This document shows positions 18,277-26,837 of a stretch of 64,000 bases of DNA, one piece after another (position 1 is the stretch's first letter; each line of letters begins with the position of its first letter). A model generated the notes under the pieces. It did not search any database. It saw only the letters and a list, made by a program, of their open reading frames with translations, and was not told the origin of the DNA. Origin of the DNA: Candidatus Zixiibacteriota bacterium (GTDB lineage: Bacteria; Zixibacteria; MSB-5A5; DSPP01); the NCBI GenBank assembly GCA_022614805.1, contig JAKEHY010000024.1:1-64000 (forward strand), written 5' to 3'. Made by a program: the position numbers and the translations under genes.

Positions 18277-18400
18277 TTTTATCATATTATTCACACTCAT
18301 ATAATACTATTTTATCATATTATACGTTTATGTAGTATAAAAGTCAAGTATTTTTTTAGAATTTTTTATTAGCTATTGCTTTTTTATATACGTATAATAT
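18277..18400. promoter_or_regulatory. operator region between the mutasome operon and its S24 repressor
   Basis: AT-rich stretch with ordered repeats. TTTTATCATATTAT occurs twice (18277-18290 and 18310-18323), starts 33 bases apart, about three helical turns. ATATTATACGT (18317-18327) recurs inverted as ACGTATAATAT (18390-18400). TTATAC-N9-GTATAA (18320-18340) and TATACGTATA (18387-18396) are palindromes. Such dyads fit a dimeric XRE/S24 repressor controlling both divergent units. The exact -35/-10 pairs are hard to separate from the repeats. Confidence 0.6.
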
Positions 18401-18423
18401 ATTGTGGGAAGTCAAATGGGATA

Positions 18424-18439
18424 CCCCGACAGGTCGGGG
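18424..18439. repeat. hairpin repeat before the repressor gene
   Basis: CCCCGAC-AG-GTCGGGG, seven perfect pairs, followed by CTACCC. It resembles the intergenic hairpin class ending in CTAC elsewhere in the window. It lies in the 5' leader of the repressor gene and could affect its translation. Confidence 0.45.
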
Positions 18440-18476
18440 CTACCCTTGAAGATGGAACTAAAGAGAGGTGAGAAAA

Positions 18477-19154
18477 ATGGAGATAGGTGAAAGAATCAAA
18501 GCGCTACGGACGGCCAAGGGGCTGACGCTTTATCAGCTGGCCCGGCGGACCGGTCTGCAGTACACCGCCTTGAAAAAAATCGAAGAAGGGCAAACCGACC
18601 CGCGGGCGGATACGGTGGTGAAAATCGCCAGGGGAATTGGGGTGGAACCCTCCCGATTTTTCACGGATGATTCGGCCGTGCGGCCGCCGGTGGTTTTGAA
18701 CATCGTCCCGCCGGAGCGGGGGGCGCGCAGCTTCCAGCCGAAGTTTTTGGCTACCCTGCCCCTTTTTGCGGACGCCGCTTCGCTCGGAGGTGGCCGCGAA
18801 ATCAACGAGCTGGATATCGAGTCATTTTTGGTGGTGCCCAAAGACCAGCTCCCCAACGAGGAGAACTGCTATTGCATCAAGGTGGTCGGCGATTCGATGA
18901 CGCCGGTTTTTTCCTCCGGCGATATTGTGGCCATTGATTTTTCCCAGAAGGACCCGGCCCTCTTGGAAGGGGCCTATGTCGCCTGCCGGCTGGGGGAGGC
19001 CGAAGTGACGGTCAAACAGCTAAAAAACAAGCCGAACCACTTCCACTTGAAAGCGGTCAACCCGGATTGGGAAGACGCCAACGGCCCGCTTTTGGCGCCG
19101 AAAAAAGACGGCGTCATCCTCGGCAAAGTGGTGTGGCAGTGGAGGAAGTTTTAA
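18477..19154 (+). CDS. XRE-family HTH transcriptional repressor with S24 (LexA-like) peptidase domain
   Basis: 225 residues: an XRE helix-turn-helix (about 4-60, YQLARRTGLQYTALKKIEEG) and a C-terminal S24 autopeptidase fold. Unlike the UmuD opposite, both catalytic residues are kept: Ser140 in VVGDSMTPVF and Lys180 in VTVKQL. No plain Ala-Gly or Cys-Gly cleavage site stands out in the linker (a SLGGG sequence is the nearest). The ATG at 18477 is chosen because AGAGGTGA lies seven or so bases upstream; a GTG at 18468 overlaps that site. Divergent to the mutasome operon across a repeat-rich operator region, so it most likely represses both and is released by RecA-type damage signalling. Confidence 0.9.
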   Translation: MEIGERIKALRTAKGLTLYQLARRTGLQYTALKKIEEGQTDPRADTVVKIARGIGVEPSRFFTDDSAVRPPVVLNIVPPERGARSFQPKFLATLPLFADAASLGGGREINELDIESFLVVPKDQLPNEENCYCIKVVGDSMTPVFSSGDIVAIDFSQKDPALLEGAYVACRLGEAEVTVKQLKNKPNHFHLKAVNPDWEDANGPLLAPKKDGVILGKVVWQWRKF

Positions 19155-19181
19155 TCTTTTTGTTGCGCGAAACCCGGTTTG

Positions 19182-19964
19182 CTACTCTTTGTACTTCATA
19201 TCCGGCGGTTTCCACTCGTCTTTGATGCGGGAGCGAAACCGGATCTCTTTTTGGGCGATGCGGGCGACTTGGCCGGATTTGAAAAGCCGATAGATTTCCC
19301 GCCCAATGCCAAAGGCGATGTAGCCAGCGCAAATCGGAAAGATGGTCAGGCGCGGCTCGACGATGACCAGAATGGAAGAGGCGAAAATCGTCAGCCATTT
19401 CACCCGGTCGGACAAGGTGCGGAAGCCGCGCGGCTTGCCTTCATATTCAACGGTGGAAACCATCAAAGCGGAAAAGACCACCATCATCGTAATCACCAGC
19501 TCGGTGGAGCGCAGCTCCCCCCAAATCTGGTAGCAGAAGATGGTATAGGCGGCCAGAGTCGAACCGGCCATCGGAATCGGCAGGCCGGTGAAATAGCGTT
19601 TTTCCTCCGATTTCACCTGCACATTGAAGCGGGCTAAACGAAAAGCGCCGCACATCACGTAGATAAAACCGATGACGAACCCCCATTTGCCAAATTCGAA
19701 AAGCTTGAAGGAATAGAAAATCAGAGCCGGGGCCAGGCCAAAGGACATCAGGTCGGCCAGCGAGTCCAGCTCGATGCCGATTTTGGAGGAGGCCTTGGAG
19801 ATGCGGGCGACGGTGCCGTCCAGGCCGTCCAAAAAAGCGGCCACAAGAACGAACCAGGCGGCCTGCAGGGCTTCGCCGTCGAAGGCGGACAAGACTGCAA
19901 GGAAACCGAAAAGCAGGTTCCCCATCGTGAAAACGCCGGGAAAAATGGGGCGGATATTGGCCAT
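19182..19964 (-). CDS. pssA: CDP-diacylglycerol-serine O-phosphatidyltransferase
   Basis: 260-residue integral membrane enzyme joining CDP-diacylglycerol and serine to give phosphatidylserine. The CDP-alcohol phosphotransferase signature is complete: D-x2-DG-x2-AR-x8-G-x3-D-x3-D, seen from DGLDGTVAR to ELDSLAD (about residues 46-71). Several hydrophobic segments follow. It begins directly after the psd stop, and the two enzymes act in sequence to make phosphatidylethanolamine, so they form an operon. Normal length for the Gram-positive/FCB-type PssA. Confidence 0.95.
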   Translation of the reverse strand: MANIRPIFPGVFTMGNLLFGFLAVLSAFDGEALQAAWFVLVAAFLDGLDGTVARISKASSKIGIELDSLADLMSFGLAPALIFYSFKLFEFGKWGFVIGFIYVMCGAFRLARFNVQVKSEEKRYFTGLPIPMAGSTLAAYTIFCYQIWGELRSTELVITMMVVFSALMVSTVEYEGKPRGFRTLSDRVKWLTIFASSILVIVEPRLTIFPICAGYIAFGIGREIYRLFKSGQVARIAQKEIRFRSRIKDEWKPPDMKYKE

Positions 19965-20654
19965 TTATTTTTTTGCCCTCATTGGAGTTTTGGCTTCAGG
20001 CTTCACTGTCGATGTTTTGGCGACTGCCAATATAGTTTCTCCTCCCGTTACTTTATCGCCTTTTTGAACTTTCAACTTCAGCCCCTCCGGTAGAAAAATA
20101 TCGACCCGCGAGCCGAAGCGAATCATACCGAATCTCTCTCCGGCCCGCACCTCCTGTCCCAGTTTCAACCGGCAGACAATCCGGCGGGCCAGAATGCCGG
20201 CGATTTGCTTGAAAAGAATTTTTCCATTCGGAGTCGTAATCCCAATGGCGGCCTGCTCGTTGTCGGTCGAGGCCTTATCCTCAAATGCGGCCATAAACTT
20301 GCCCGGAAAGTAAGAGAGATAGTCCACCTTACCGGAGGCGGGAATGCGGTTTACGTGCACATCCAACGGCGAAAGAAAAATGGAGATTTTTTGGGCCTGG
20401 CTTTTCAAGAAAAGCAGTTCGGAGACGGCTTCGACGCCGACGACTTTTCCATCGGCGGGAGAGAGAATCAACTTCTCGCCGGACGGAATTTTTCGTTCCG
20501 GGTCGCGGAAGAAGTAGGCAAAAAAGAGGGTCAGAAATAAAAGAAGAAAGCTCAACAGCCACAGCCAGGGGCGGCCGGCTTTGAAAGCGGCGGCGAAGGA
20601 TAGAACCGCCAACGTCGCAAACGGAAAAACGAAGGGCCAGCCATCCTTGGCCAT
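19965..20654 (-). CDS. psd: phosphatidylserine decarboxylase, short archaeal-type
   Basis: 229 residues; removes CO2 from phosphatidylserine to give phosphatidylethanolamine. Two N-terminal hydrophobic stretches (about 8-50) precede the catalytic part with LSPADGKVVGVE, FLSPLDVHVNRIPASG and the self-processing Gly-Ser in RFGSRVDIFLP, where the chain is cut to make the pyruvoyl group. Length fits the short class. Stop and pssA start are adjacent. The C-terminal tail after about residue 215 is Lys/Thr-rich and variable. Confidence 0.94.
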   Translation of the reverse strand: MAKDGWPFVFPFATLAVLSFAAAFKAGRPWLWLLSFLLLFLTLFFAYFFRDPERKIPSGEKLILSPADGKVVGVEAVSELLFLKSQAQKISIFLSPLDVHVNRIPASGKVDYLSYFPGKFMAAFEDKASTDNEQAAIGITTPNGKILFKQIAGILARRIVCRLKLGQEVRAGERFGMIRFGSRVDIFLPEGLKLKVQKGDKVTGGETILAVAKTSTVKPEAKTPMRAKK

Positions 20655-20655
20655 T

Positions 20656-21306
20656 TCAAATCTGCTTCTTTCCCTTCTCCCAGTCGGCCAAGAAAGTCTT
20701 CAAACCGACGTCGGTCAAAGGATGGCGGAAAATCTGGTCGAAAACTTTGAACGGCATCGTGGCCACGTCGGCCCCCAGCATCGCCGCATCGACCAAATGC
20801 AGGGGATGGCGGACGGAGGCGACCAGAACCTGCGTTTTGTATTCGTACTGGTCGAAAATGGTGATGATTTCCTCCACCAGCTGCAGTCCCTCGTGGGAAA
20901 CGTCATCCAGCCGGCCGACAAAGGGGGAAACGTAGGAGGCGCCGGTCTTGGCGGCCAACAACGCCTGCAAAGGGGAAAAAATCAGGGTGACGTTGGTTTT
21001 GATTCCCAGCGAGGTGAACTTGCCGACCGCTTTGACGCCGTCTTTCAACAGCGGCACCTTGACAACGATGTTGTCGGCCATCTTGGCCAGCTCGGTCCCC
21101 TCCTTTATCATCCCCTCGTATTCGGTGGCCACCACTTCGGCGGAGACAGGGCCTTTGACCAACCCGCAAATCTCTTTCAAGATTCCCCGGAAGTTGGATT
21201 TCTCCTTGGCCACGAGGCTGGGGTTGGTGGTGACGCCGTCCAAAACGCCGATGTCGTTTATCACTTTGATTTCGTCCACGCTGGCGGTATCCAGAAAAAG
21301 CTTCAT
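20656..21306 (-). CDS. transaldolase-like / fructose-6-phosphate aldolase (TalC/FSA family)
   Basis: 216-residue class I aldolase subunit. Seen: [14 protein letters not shown] at the start, [13 protein letters not shown], the Schiff-base lysine Lys83 in NIVVKVPLL, and [11 protein letters not shown]. The short form acts either as transaldolase in the pentose phosphate pathway or as fructose-6-phosphate aldolase; sequence by eye does not separate these. AAAGGAG lies upstream of the ATG. Placed in the same leftward run as truA (upstream) and psd-pssA (downstream), probably one transcript. Confidence 0.93.
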   Translation of the reverse strand: MKLFLDTASVDEIKVINDIGVLDGVTTNPSLVAKEKSNFRGILKEICGLVKGPVSAEVVATEYEGMIKEGTELAKMADNIVVKVPLLKDGVKAVGKFTSLGIKTNVTLIFSPLQALLAAKTGASYVSPFVGRLDDVSHEGLQLVEEIITIFDQYEYKTQVLVASVRHPLHLVDAAMLGADVATMPFKVFDQIFRHPLTDVGLKTFLADWEKGKKQI

Positions 21307-21324
21307 CTTTGCTCCTTTATGAAG

Positions 21325-22050
21325 TTAATACTCCACGCGCATTAAAAAAAGTCCGGATGGGGGCACCAACGGGCCCCCTTTTTTCCCCTCCGGGTTTTGC
21401 AACAGCTTTTGAAACTCTTCCAAACTTAAAAAGCCGCGGGCCACTTCTACCATCGAACCAACCAGCATCCGCACCATCCCGCGCAGGAAGCGGCTGGCGG
21501 TGACGTCAAAATAAAGGAAATTCCCCTCCTTTTTCCAGCCGGCTTCAAAGATGATGGCTTCCCGTTTGTCCCGTTCCTCTTCCGAACAAAAAGCCGAGAA
21601 CTCTTGCTGCCCCTGCAAAAGCGCGGCACAGCTTTCCAAGAGGGAAAAATCGAGGTCGTGGAAAACCGGCCAGCAGTAGTTTCTCCACAAGGCAATCGGG
21701 CCGAGATGGATACGATACTGATAGGTACGGCTTTTGGCGGCAAAGCGGGCATTGAAGTTGGATTCCACTTCGGCCACCTCGCGCACCACGACATCCTCCG
21801 GCAGAATCGAGTTCAGGGCCTTTGTCCAGTTGATGCCGTTGGGGGACTGGGCGGTGTCGAAATGGGCCACTTGGCCCCGGGCGTGGGCACCGGCGTCCGT
21901 TCTTCCGGCGCCGGTAACGCGGATTTCCTCCTGCAGGATTGTTTGCAAGGCTTTTTCGATTTCTCCCTGGACGGTGCGTTCCACCGGCTGCAACTGCCAG
22001 CCGGCAAAGGCGGTTCCGTCATATTCGATTATCATCTTGAACTTGGGCAC
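21325..22050 (-). CDS. truA: tRNA pseudouridine synthase A
   Basis: 241 residues; converts uridines 38-40 of tRNA anticodon arms to pseudouridine. The catalytic Asp52 sits in the conserved GAGRTDAGAHARGQ. Other family marks are YDGTAFAGWQ near the start and a FLRGMVRMLVG segment near the C-terminus. The likely start is a GTG (MPKFKMIIEYDG); an ATG five codons inside is possible and neither has a clear ribosome site. Normal length. Confidence 0.95.
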   Translation of the reverse strand: MPKFKMIIEYDGTAFAGWQLQPVERTVQGEIEKALQTILQEEIRVTGAGRTDAGAHARGQVAHFDTAQSPNGINWTKALNSILPEDVVVREVAEVESNFNARFAAKSRTYQYRIHLGPIALWRNYCWPVFHDLDFSLLESCAALLQGQQEFSAFCSEEERDKREAIIFEAGWKKEGNFLYFDVTASRFLRGMVRMLVGSMVEVARGFLSLEEFQKLLQNPEGKKGGPLVPPSGLFLMRVEY

Positions 22051-22287
22051 ACGGTTAAAATATCGAGAATGGCCAAGGGGAAGTCAATTGAATTAAAACA
22101 TTGGCGATTGATTCATTGAATCATTTAATCATTGGAGACAATACCTGCAAGGGAATCGGTAGCAAACTTGGCAAAAAAGAGGGGGATTTGGTTACTGTTT
22201 TGTCAAAAAAAGAAAAAAACCTCCATACAAGAACAGGGACTATTCGTCAAGAATCAGTAATCGGTAAAATGCCGTATTAATTCAATC

Positions 22288-22385
22288 GTGTCTTTGTCGG
22301 AAAAGACAAAGTATGCCCTGTATAATTTGATGGAGCTTGCGAATCGATACGATTTTGCGGGAGAAAATGCACCTCCTGCGGCCCT
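22288..22385 (+). pseudogene. 5' remnant of a Rrf2-like regulator gene
   Basis: Inside a 400-base gap between truA and polX. A GTG opens MSLSEKTKYALYNLMELANRYD, the N-terminal helix typical of Rrf2-family regulators (usual form: M-x-LS-x-K-x-x-YAL-x-x-L-x-x-LA). After about 32 codons the likeness ends exactly where the composite hairpin repeat begins, and no helix-turn-helix or cysteine cluster follows. No ribosome site is visible. Interpreted as a truncated gene, cut off at the repeat. The remainder of the gap (22051-22287) is AT-richer and shows nothing else I can assign. Confidence 0.45.
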
Positions 22386-22443
22386 TGTCCCCTTCGTAAG
22401 GGGGACAATAAAGGCGGGCAGGCACGGGGATCTGCCCCTACAA
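22386..22443. repeat. composite A-B palindromic repeat, copy 1
   Basis: A hairpin TGTCCCCTT-CG-TAAGGGGGACA, then a short spacer and a B hairpin GGGCAG...CTGCCC ending in the shared tail CCCCTACAA. The same order and tail occur at 28488-28543 and 30201-30250. Confidence 0.7.
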
Positions 22444-22458
22444 AAAATTGTCACGAAT

Positions 22459-24189
22459 TTATTTCTTCAGCAGTTTCAAAAATGCTTCCAACGGACGGGT
22501 GTTGACAACGTCCGATTTTTGGGCCCAGCCGCGGCGGGCCTGGGCGATGCCGTACTCGAGAAAATCGAGATGGGGAATGGAATGGGCGTCCGTATCAATT
22601 GCGAGCTTGACCCCGGCGGCAACACATTTGCGGATGTATTCGTCTTTCAAATCCAGCCGGTCGGGCATTGCGTCGATTTCCAGAACGGCGCCGGTTTCCT
22701 TGGCGGCTTTGATAATGGCGTCCATATCCAAATCGTAGGCTTCCCTCTTCCCTATCAGGCGGCCGGTGGGATGGAACAAAATATCGACATTGGGATTTTT
22801 TATCGCCCGGATGATTCTTCTGGTCTGCTCTTCCCGCGGCAGGTCAAAATGGGAATGGACGGCCACGCCGACCACGTCCAGTTGGGATAGAGTTTCATCG
22901 TCCAAATCGAGCGAGCCGTCTTTCAGAATATCACACTCCGTCCCTTTGAGAATTTTTAATTTCGGACCGATTTTTTTTTGCACCTGGTCGATTTCGGCCC
23001 ATTGCTTGCGGATTTTTTTCTCATCCAGGCCGCCGGTCATTGCCAGCCGCTTGGTGTGGTCGGTGATGGCGATGTATTTGTGCCTGCGCTGGATGGCGGC
23101 CTGGGCGTATGCTTCAATCGAATCGGCGCCGTCGGTCCAGTCGGTCTGGATTTGCAAATCTCCCAGGAGGTCGCCGTAGCCGATGAGTTTGGGGAGTTTG
23201 TGTTTTTTGGCCGCTTTGATTTCCCCGGTGTTTTCGCGCATTTCCGGCTCGATGTAATCCATACCCAAAGCGGCGTAGAGCTCTTCCTCCGTCTTTCCGG
23301 CAATCTGTTTGTTACCCTTGAAAAGACCGTATTCGTTCAGCTTCCACCCTTTGGCCATCGCCATTTCCCGCAGGGTGACGTTGTGGTCCTTGGAGCCGGT
23401 GAAGTAGTTCAGGGCGGCGCCGTACGATTCCGCCGGAACGACCCGCAAATCAACATCGAGACCGGATTCCAGCTTGACCGCCGACTTGGTCTCCCCGTGG
23501 GCGGAAATGTGCACCACCTCCGGCATCGAAACGAAGAAATCCATCACCGGCTTGGGCTTTTTGGAGACGACCAGAACGTCCAAATCGCCGATGGTTTCCT
23601 TGCGGCGGCGGAGCGACCCGGCCAGAGCTATCCGTTCGACTTCCTTCAGTTCACCGAGCCGCTTTTCAATCAGCCGCGCTTTGGGCAAAACCGCTCCCAA
23701 TAGGAGCCGCCCGGTTGCTTTTTTCAGAAAGTCAAGCCCCTTCAGAATGTTTTCTTCCGATTTGGCACCGAAGTGCTCCAGTTTGGCGATTTTTCCGGCC
23801 CGGGCCGCTTTTTCCAAATCGGCTATGGTCTTGATGCCCAATTCCTCGTACAGTTTTTTAATCGACTTCGGCCCCAGCCCCTCGATTTTACGCAGCCCGG
23901 AGAGGTCAACCGGGACTTTTTTCTTCAGTTCGTCGTAATATTTGAGACGGCCGGTTTGGAGCAGCTCTTCGATTTTTTTGGCGATGGAGGCGCCGATGCC
24001 GGGGATTCCTTCAAGCGCTTTCAGCCCGCCGGCTTCGTAGATTTCGGAAACCCCTTTATCCAGCTCCCCCACCGCCTGGGCCGCTTTTTCGTAGGCGCGG
24101 GGTTTGAAGGGAATCCCTTCCATTTCGAGGTATTCGCCGATTTCGGCTAAAAGACGGGATGTTTCCTGATTCGAAATTCTTTTTACCAT
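22459..24189 (-). CDS. polX: DNA polymerase X family protein with PHP domain (PolX)
   Basis: 576-residue repair polymerase for gap filling. Order: helix-hairpin-helix region (GIPGIGASIAKKIEELL, LRKIEGLGPKSIKKLYEEL), Pol X nucleotidyltransferase core with the catalytic aspartates in GSLRRRKETIGDLDVLV and DVDLRVV, then a C-terminal PHP domain (from about 340) normally carrying 3'-5' exonuclease/phosphoesterase activity. Most PHP ligands remain (ITDHTKR, GTECDI, AVHSHF, DTDAHS), but motif I, usually HxH, reads Gln346-Ile-Gln348. The polymerase part looks active; the nuclease part may be impaired or altered. Standalone leftward gene. Confidence 0.94.
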   Translation of the reverse strand: MVKRISNQETSRLLAEIGEYLEMEGIPFKPRAYEKAAQAVGELDKGVSEIYEAGGLKALEGIPGIGASIAKKIEELLQTGRLKYYDELKKKVPVDLSGLRKIEGLGPKSIKKLYEELGIKTIADLEKAARAGKIAKLEHFGAKSEENILKGLDFLKKATGRLLLGAVLPKARLIEKRLGELKEVERIALAGSLRRRKETIGDLDVLVVSKKPKPVMDFFVSMPEVVHISAHGETKSAVKLESGLDVDLRVVPAESYGAALNYFTGSKDHNVTLREMAMAKGWKLNEYGLFKGNKQIAGKTEEELYAALGMDYIEPEMRENTGEIKAAKKHKLPKLIGYGDLLGDLQIQTDWTDGADSIEAYAQAAIQRRHKYIAITDHTKRLAMTGGLDEKKIRKQWAEIDQVQKKIGPKLKILKGTECDILKDGSLDLDDETLSQLDVVGVAVHSHFDLPREEQTRRIIRAIKNPNVDILFHPTGRLIGKREAYDLDMDAIIKAAKETGAVLEIDAMPDRLDLKDEYIRKCVAAGVKLAIDTDAHSIPHLDFLEYGIAQARRGWAQKSDVVNTRPLEAFLKLLKK

Positions 24190-24273
24190 TGACTGAATTA
24201 TAATACGGCGGAGGGAGATTGCGCCACAAGCCGCGCTTCCCCTCCTTTTTTGAGGTTAGAATGGAATGCGTTT

Positions 24274-24295
24274 CCCAGGGGCGGAGGCCCCTGGG
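24274..24295. repeat. GC-rich inverted repeat between polX and the Rieske gene
   Basis: CCCAGGGGC-GGAG-GCCCCTGGG, nine perfect pairs with a four-base loop, followed by CTAAG. It lies 20 bases past the Rieske stop. No T-run follows on the transcribed strand, so it is an intergenic hairpin repeat more than a classical terminator. Confidence 0.5.
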
Positions 24296-24314
24296 CTAAG
24301 CATTGGAAGGAAAT

Positions 24315-25436
24315 TCAGGTTTTCGACGTTTTTTCGGCGCCTGAATCGGGGTCGTCGTCCAAATACTCTGCCAGGAGCCGGTGAAACTGGTGCACGCCCA
24401 CTTCCCGCGTGGGGGAAAACCGGCCCGCCGGGTAGTATCTGGACTGCAGGCCGTTGTGCACCCCCTCCACGACGAACTCATCCTCCCGTTCCACCTTGTC
24501 CAGCATCGCGCCGGCGCCGCTTCCTAATTTCGATTCATCATACACGTAGGAGACGAAGGAGACTTTGGTGCGGTTTGGACTCAACGGCCGCACGAGGTTC
24601 ACCGACAGTCCCCAGGGATAGAAATTGAACATCATATTCGGAAAAAGCCAAAAGTAGTAGGCGGCGACGTGCCGGCCGTGGTCGATGTGCCCGGCCGGCA
24701 GCTCGAACACCTCGCTTTGGTCCGCATATCCAATCTGCAAATTGAGATGCTCATACGCCACCGTGGTGTATTGGCCGTAATCGACGACTTTGTTCAAGTC
24801 GGCATGGACGAAGGGGATGTGAAACCCTTCGAGATAATTGTCACAGTAGAGGGCCCAGTGGCAGTTGACGAGGTAATCCTTGCTTAAACTGTCGCTGCGT
24901 CTGAACTGATGCAGCGGAAGAAAACCGACCCGCTCGTTCATAATGCTGAAGACTTCGGTTACGTCAAAACGGGGCTCCAGACCGACAAACAGGTGCGGCC
25001 CCCATTGGGCGAAATGAAACGGACGCAGGTCGTCGGATGGGCGGGGGAAATTTTCGGCCGTTTTGAACTCGGGCATTGATTTGAACTTTCCGTCCAGGTC
25101 AAATGAGCGGCCGTGGTAGCCGCAGACCAGGGTTTTCGGTTTCCCCGGATTCTGGACGATGATGTTGCCCCGGTGCGTGCAGACATTTGTCAGGCAGCGA
25201 CCCACCCCTTCCCGGTCCCGGGTTAGCACCATCGGCTCGGAGAGGAATTTATCCAAGAGCACGAAAGGATAGACAGTATTTCCGGGAGGGAGAAGGCTGT
25301 CGTCGCCGACCCACTGCCAGGTTTTGGCGAACACGCGCTCTTTCAGTTCCTCAAAGACAGCGGGGTCCCGGTAGAAGGAGGCCGGCAGCGTTTCCGCTTT
25401 TTTTATGTCCGGGTCTATGCTGTAGCGCCGTTGCAT
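24315..25436 (-). CDS. Rieske-type aromatic-ring-hydroxylating/quaternary-amine oxygenase alpha subunit
   Basis: 373 residues. The N-terminal Rieske 2Fe-2S domain has C86-T-H88-RG and C105-GYH108-GR with the usual spacing; the catalytic domain has the mononuclear iron ligands in EGFHIPFVH. The overall form is like choline monooxygenase and related amine N-demethylases. These oxygenases need a separate reductase, which is not in the window. It starts one base after the permease stop, so the two form an operon; a substrate imported by the permease, perhaps an amino acid derivative or betaine-like compound, is inferred. Confidence 0.9.
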   Translation of the reverse strand: MQRRYSIDPDIKKAETLPASFYRDPAVFEELKERVFAKTWQWVGDDSLLPPGNTVYPFVLLDKFLSEPMVLTRDREGVGRCLTNVCTHRGNIIVQNPGKPKTLVCGYHGRSFDLDGKFKSMPEFKTAENFPRPSDDLRPFHFAQWGPHLFVGLEPRFDVTEVFSIMNERVGFLPLHQFRRSDSLSKDYLVNCHWALYCDNYLEGFHIPFVHADLNKVVDYGQYTTVAYEHLNLQIGYADQSEVFELPAGHIDHGRHVAAYYFWLFPNMMFNFYPWGLSVNLVRPLSPNRTKVSFVSYVYDESKLGSGAGAMLDKVEREDEFVVEGVHNGLQSRYYPAGRFSPTREVGVHQFHRLLAEYLDDDPDSGAEKTSKT

Positions 25437-25437
25437 A

Positions 25438-26793
25438 TCAACCGGACCGTTTCGCCGCTTCGCCGGAAGGCCCCGGGTCGGCCATTTTCATCCAGACGTA
25501 GAAGGGAATCCCGGCCACGAGAAGAATGAACCCCCAGAACACGACCTCTTGGCCGCTCCCCACCATAACCCAGAGGGAAAAACCGAACGCCAGGCTGGCG
25601 AGTGTGAGTTTCCCGCCCAGCTCGCCCTCCCTCAACTTGGCCGACTGTAGCACATAGCTCGCCGCCGAAAAAAAATAGGGGGTCAAGACCGAAAGCGTGG
25701 AGAGGGTTATCATAAAAGTGAAGGCGTCGACCAATGTTTTTGAGTAGTTCAAGGCCAAAAGCACCGAGGCCAGGATGCTCGAAATAACTATCCCCAAGGC
25801 GGGGGAGCCGTTTCGATTGAGCCGGCCGAAAACTTTCGGAAAGAGTTTGTCGCGGGCGGCGGACATCGGAATCTGTCCCTGTATCAGTATCCATCCGTTC
25901 AAGGCGCCGAAAGTCGAGATTACCGCTCCGGCTGCAATCACGTACTGGGCGGAAGCTCCCCAGAAGACCGCCGCCGCATCGGCAAACGGGGCGTTTGACT
26001 TCGCCAGTGTTTCCCCCGGAAGCAGGCCCATTACCGCCACCGAGCCGAGCAAATATACGAAGACGGCGACTACGGTGCCGGCGATGGTCGATTTTCTAAT
26101 CGTCACCGCGGCATCCTTGATTTTGGAGCCCGGTATGGTGGCGCTCTCCATTCCGAGGAAGGCAAAGAAGGTCAGCATCACGGTCGTCGTCAAAACGGAA
26201 AGGTTCGCCCCCCCGCTCGTGTTGAAAGCCGGAAAGTTATCGAGCTTCATATAGAAAATTCCCACGCCCCCAATCAGGAGGAGCGGAACGAGCTTCAAGA
26301 TAGTGGTAATTAGTTGAACGGAGCCGACCGTCCGGATTTTTTTCGAATTCGTCCAGGTAAGAAGCCAGATGACGGACAAGCCGGTGAAAATTGCAGCCAG
26401 CGGGCTTTTTGAAAGGATGGGAATGAAAACGGTAAGGTAACTCACCAAAGCGACGACAATGGCGGCGTTCGTGCACCAGATGGAAATCCAGTAGCTCCAG
26501 GCGACCAAGTAGGCGGGGAATTCCCCCAGACTGATTTTCGTGTAGGCGTACGGTCCCCCGGTGGTCCGGGGAGCCAGACGGCCCAGTTCCCCAAATACAA
26601 GCGCCATCAGGATGGCGCCAACCGCGGAGCAAAGCCAGGCCAAAAGGCTGATTCCGCCGTAGGCGGCCAGAGTTGCGGGCAAAAGGAATATGCCGGAGCC
26701 GATGATATTCCCCACGACAAGCGCGGTGCTCGACCAAAACCCCAATTTCGATTGGTGGTCTGGCTCCGATTGGAGGTCAACTTTTGGGTCCAC
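25438..26793 (-). CDS. APC-family amino acid permease, AdiC/PotE-like
   Basis: 451-residue inner-membrane transporter with about twelve hydrophobic segments. The N-terminal helix carries the APC substrate-binding signature NIIGSGIFLLPATLA, close to AdiC (GSGVFLLPANLA). Other shared features are TTGGPYAYTK, FAFLGMESATIPG and GALNGWILIQGQ. The family exchanges or imports amino acids and polyamines. Upstream gene of a two-gene unit with a Rieske oxygenase, which suggests uptake of that enzyme's substrate. The exact solute is unknown. Confidence 0.92.
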   Translation of the reverse strand: MDPKVDLQSEPDHQSKLGFWSSTALVVGNIIGSGIFLLPATLAAYGGISLLAWLCSAVGAILMALVFGELGRLAPRTTGGPYAYTKISLGEFPAYLVAWSYWISIWCTNAAIVVALVSYLTVFIPILSKSPLAAIFTGLSVIWLLTWTNSKKIRTVGSVQLITTILKLVPLLLIGGVGIFYMKLDNFPAFNTSGGANLSVLTTTVMLTFFAFLGMESATIPGSKIKDAAVTIRKSTIAGTVVAVFVYLLGSVAVMGLLPGETLAKSNAPFADAAAVFWGASAQYVIAAGAVISTFGALNGWILIQGQIPMSAARDKLFPKVFGRLNRNGSPALGIVISSILASVLLALNYSKTLVDAFTFMITLSTLSVLTPYFFSAASYVLQSAKLREGELGGKLTLASLAFGFSLWVMVGSGQEVVFWGFILLVAGIPFYVWMKMADPGPSGEAAKRSG

Positions 26794-26837
26794 GCCCGGC
26801 TAACTTACGAAATTTCAGTCAAATTCCGAACACCTGC

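Noticed and set aside
22288-22890. 200-codon rightward frame after truA
   Set aside because: Only the first 30 or so codons look protein-like; the rest runs through the repeat and antisense to polX.
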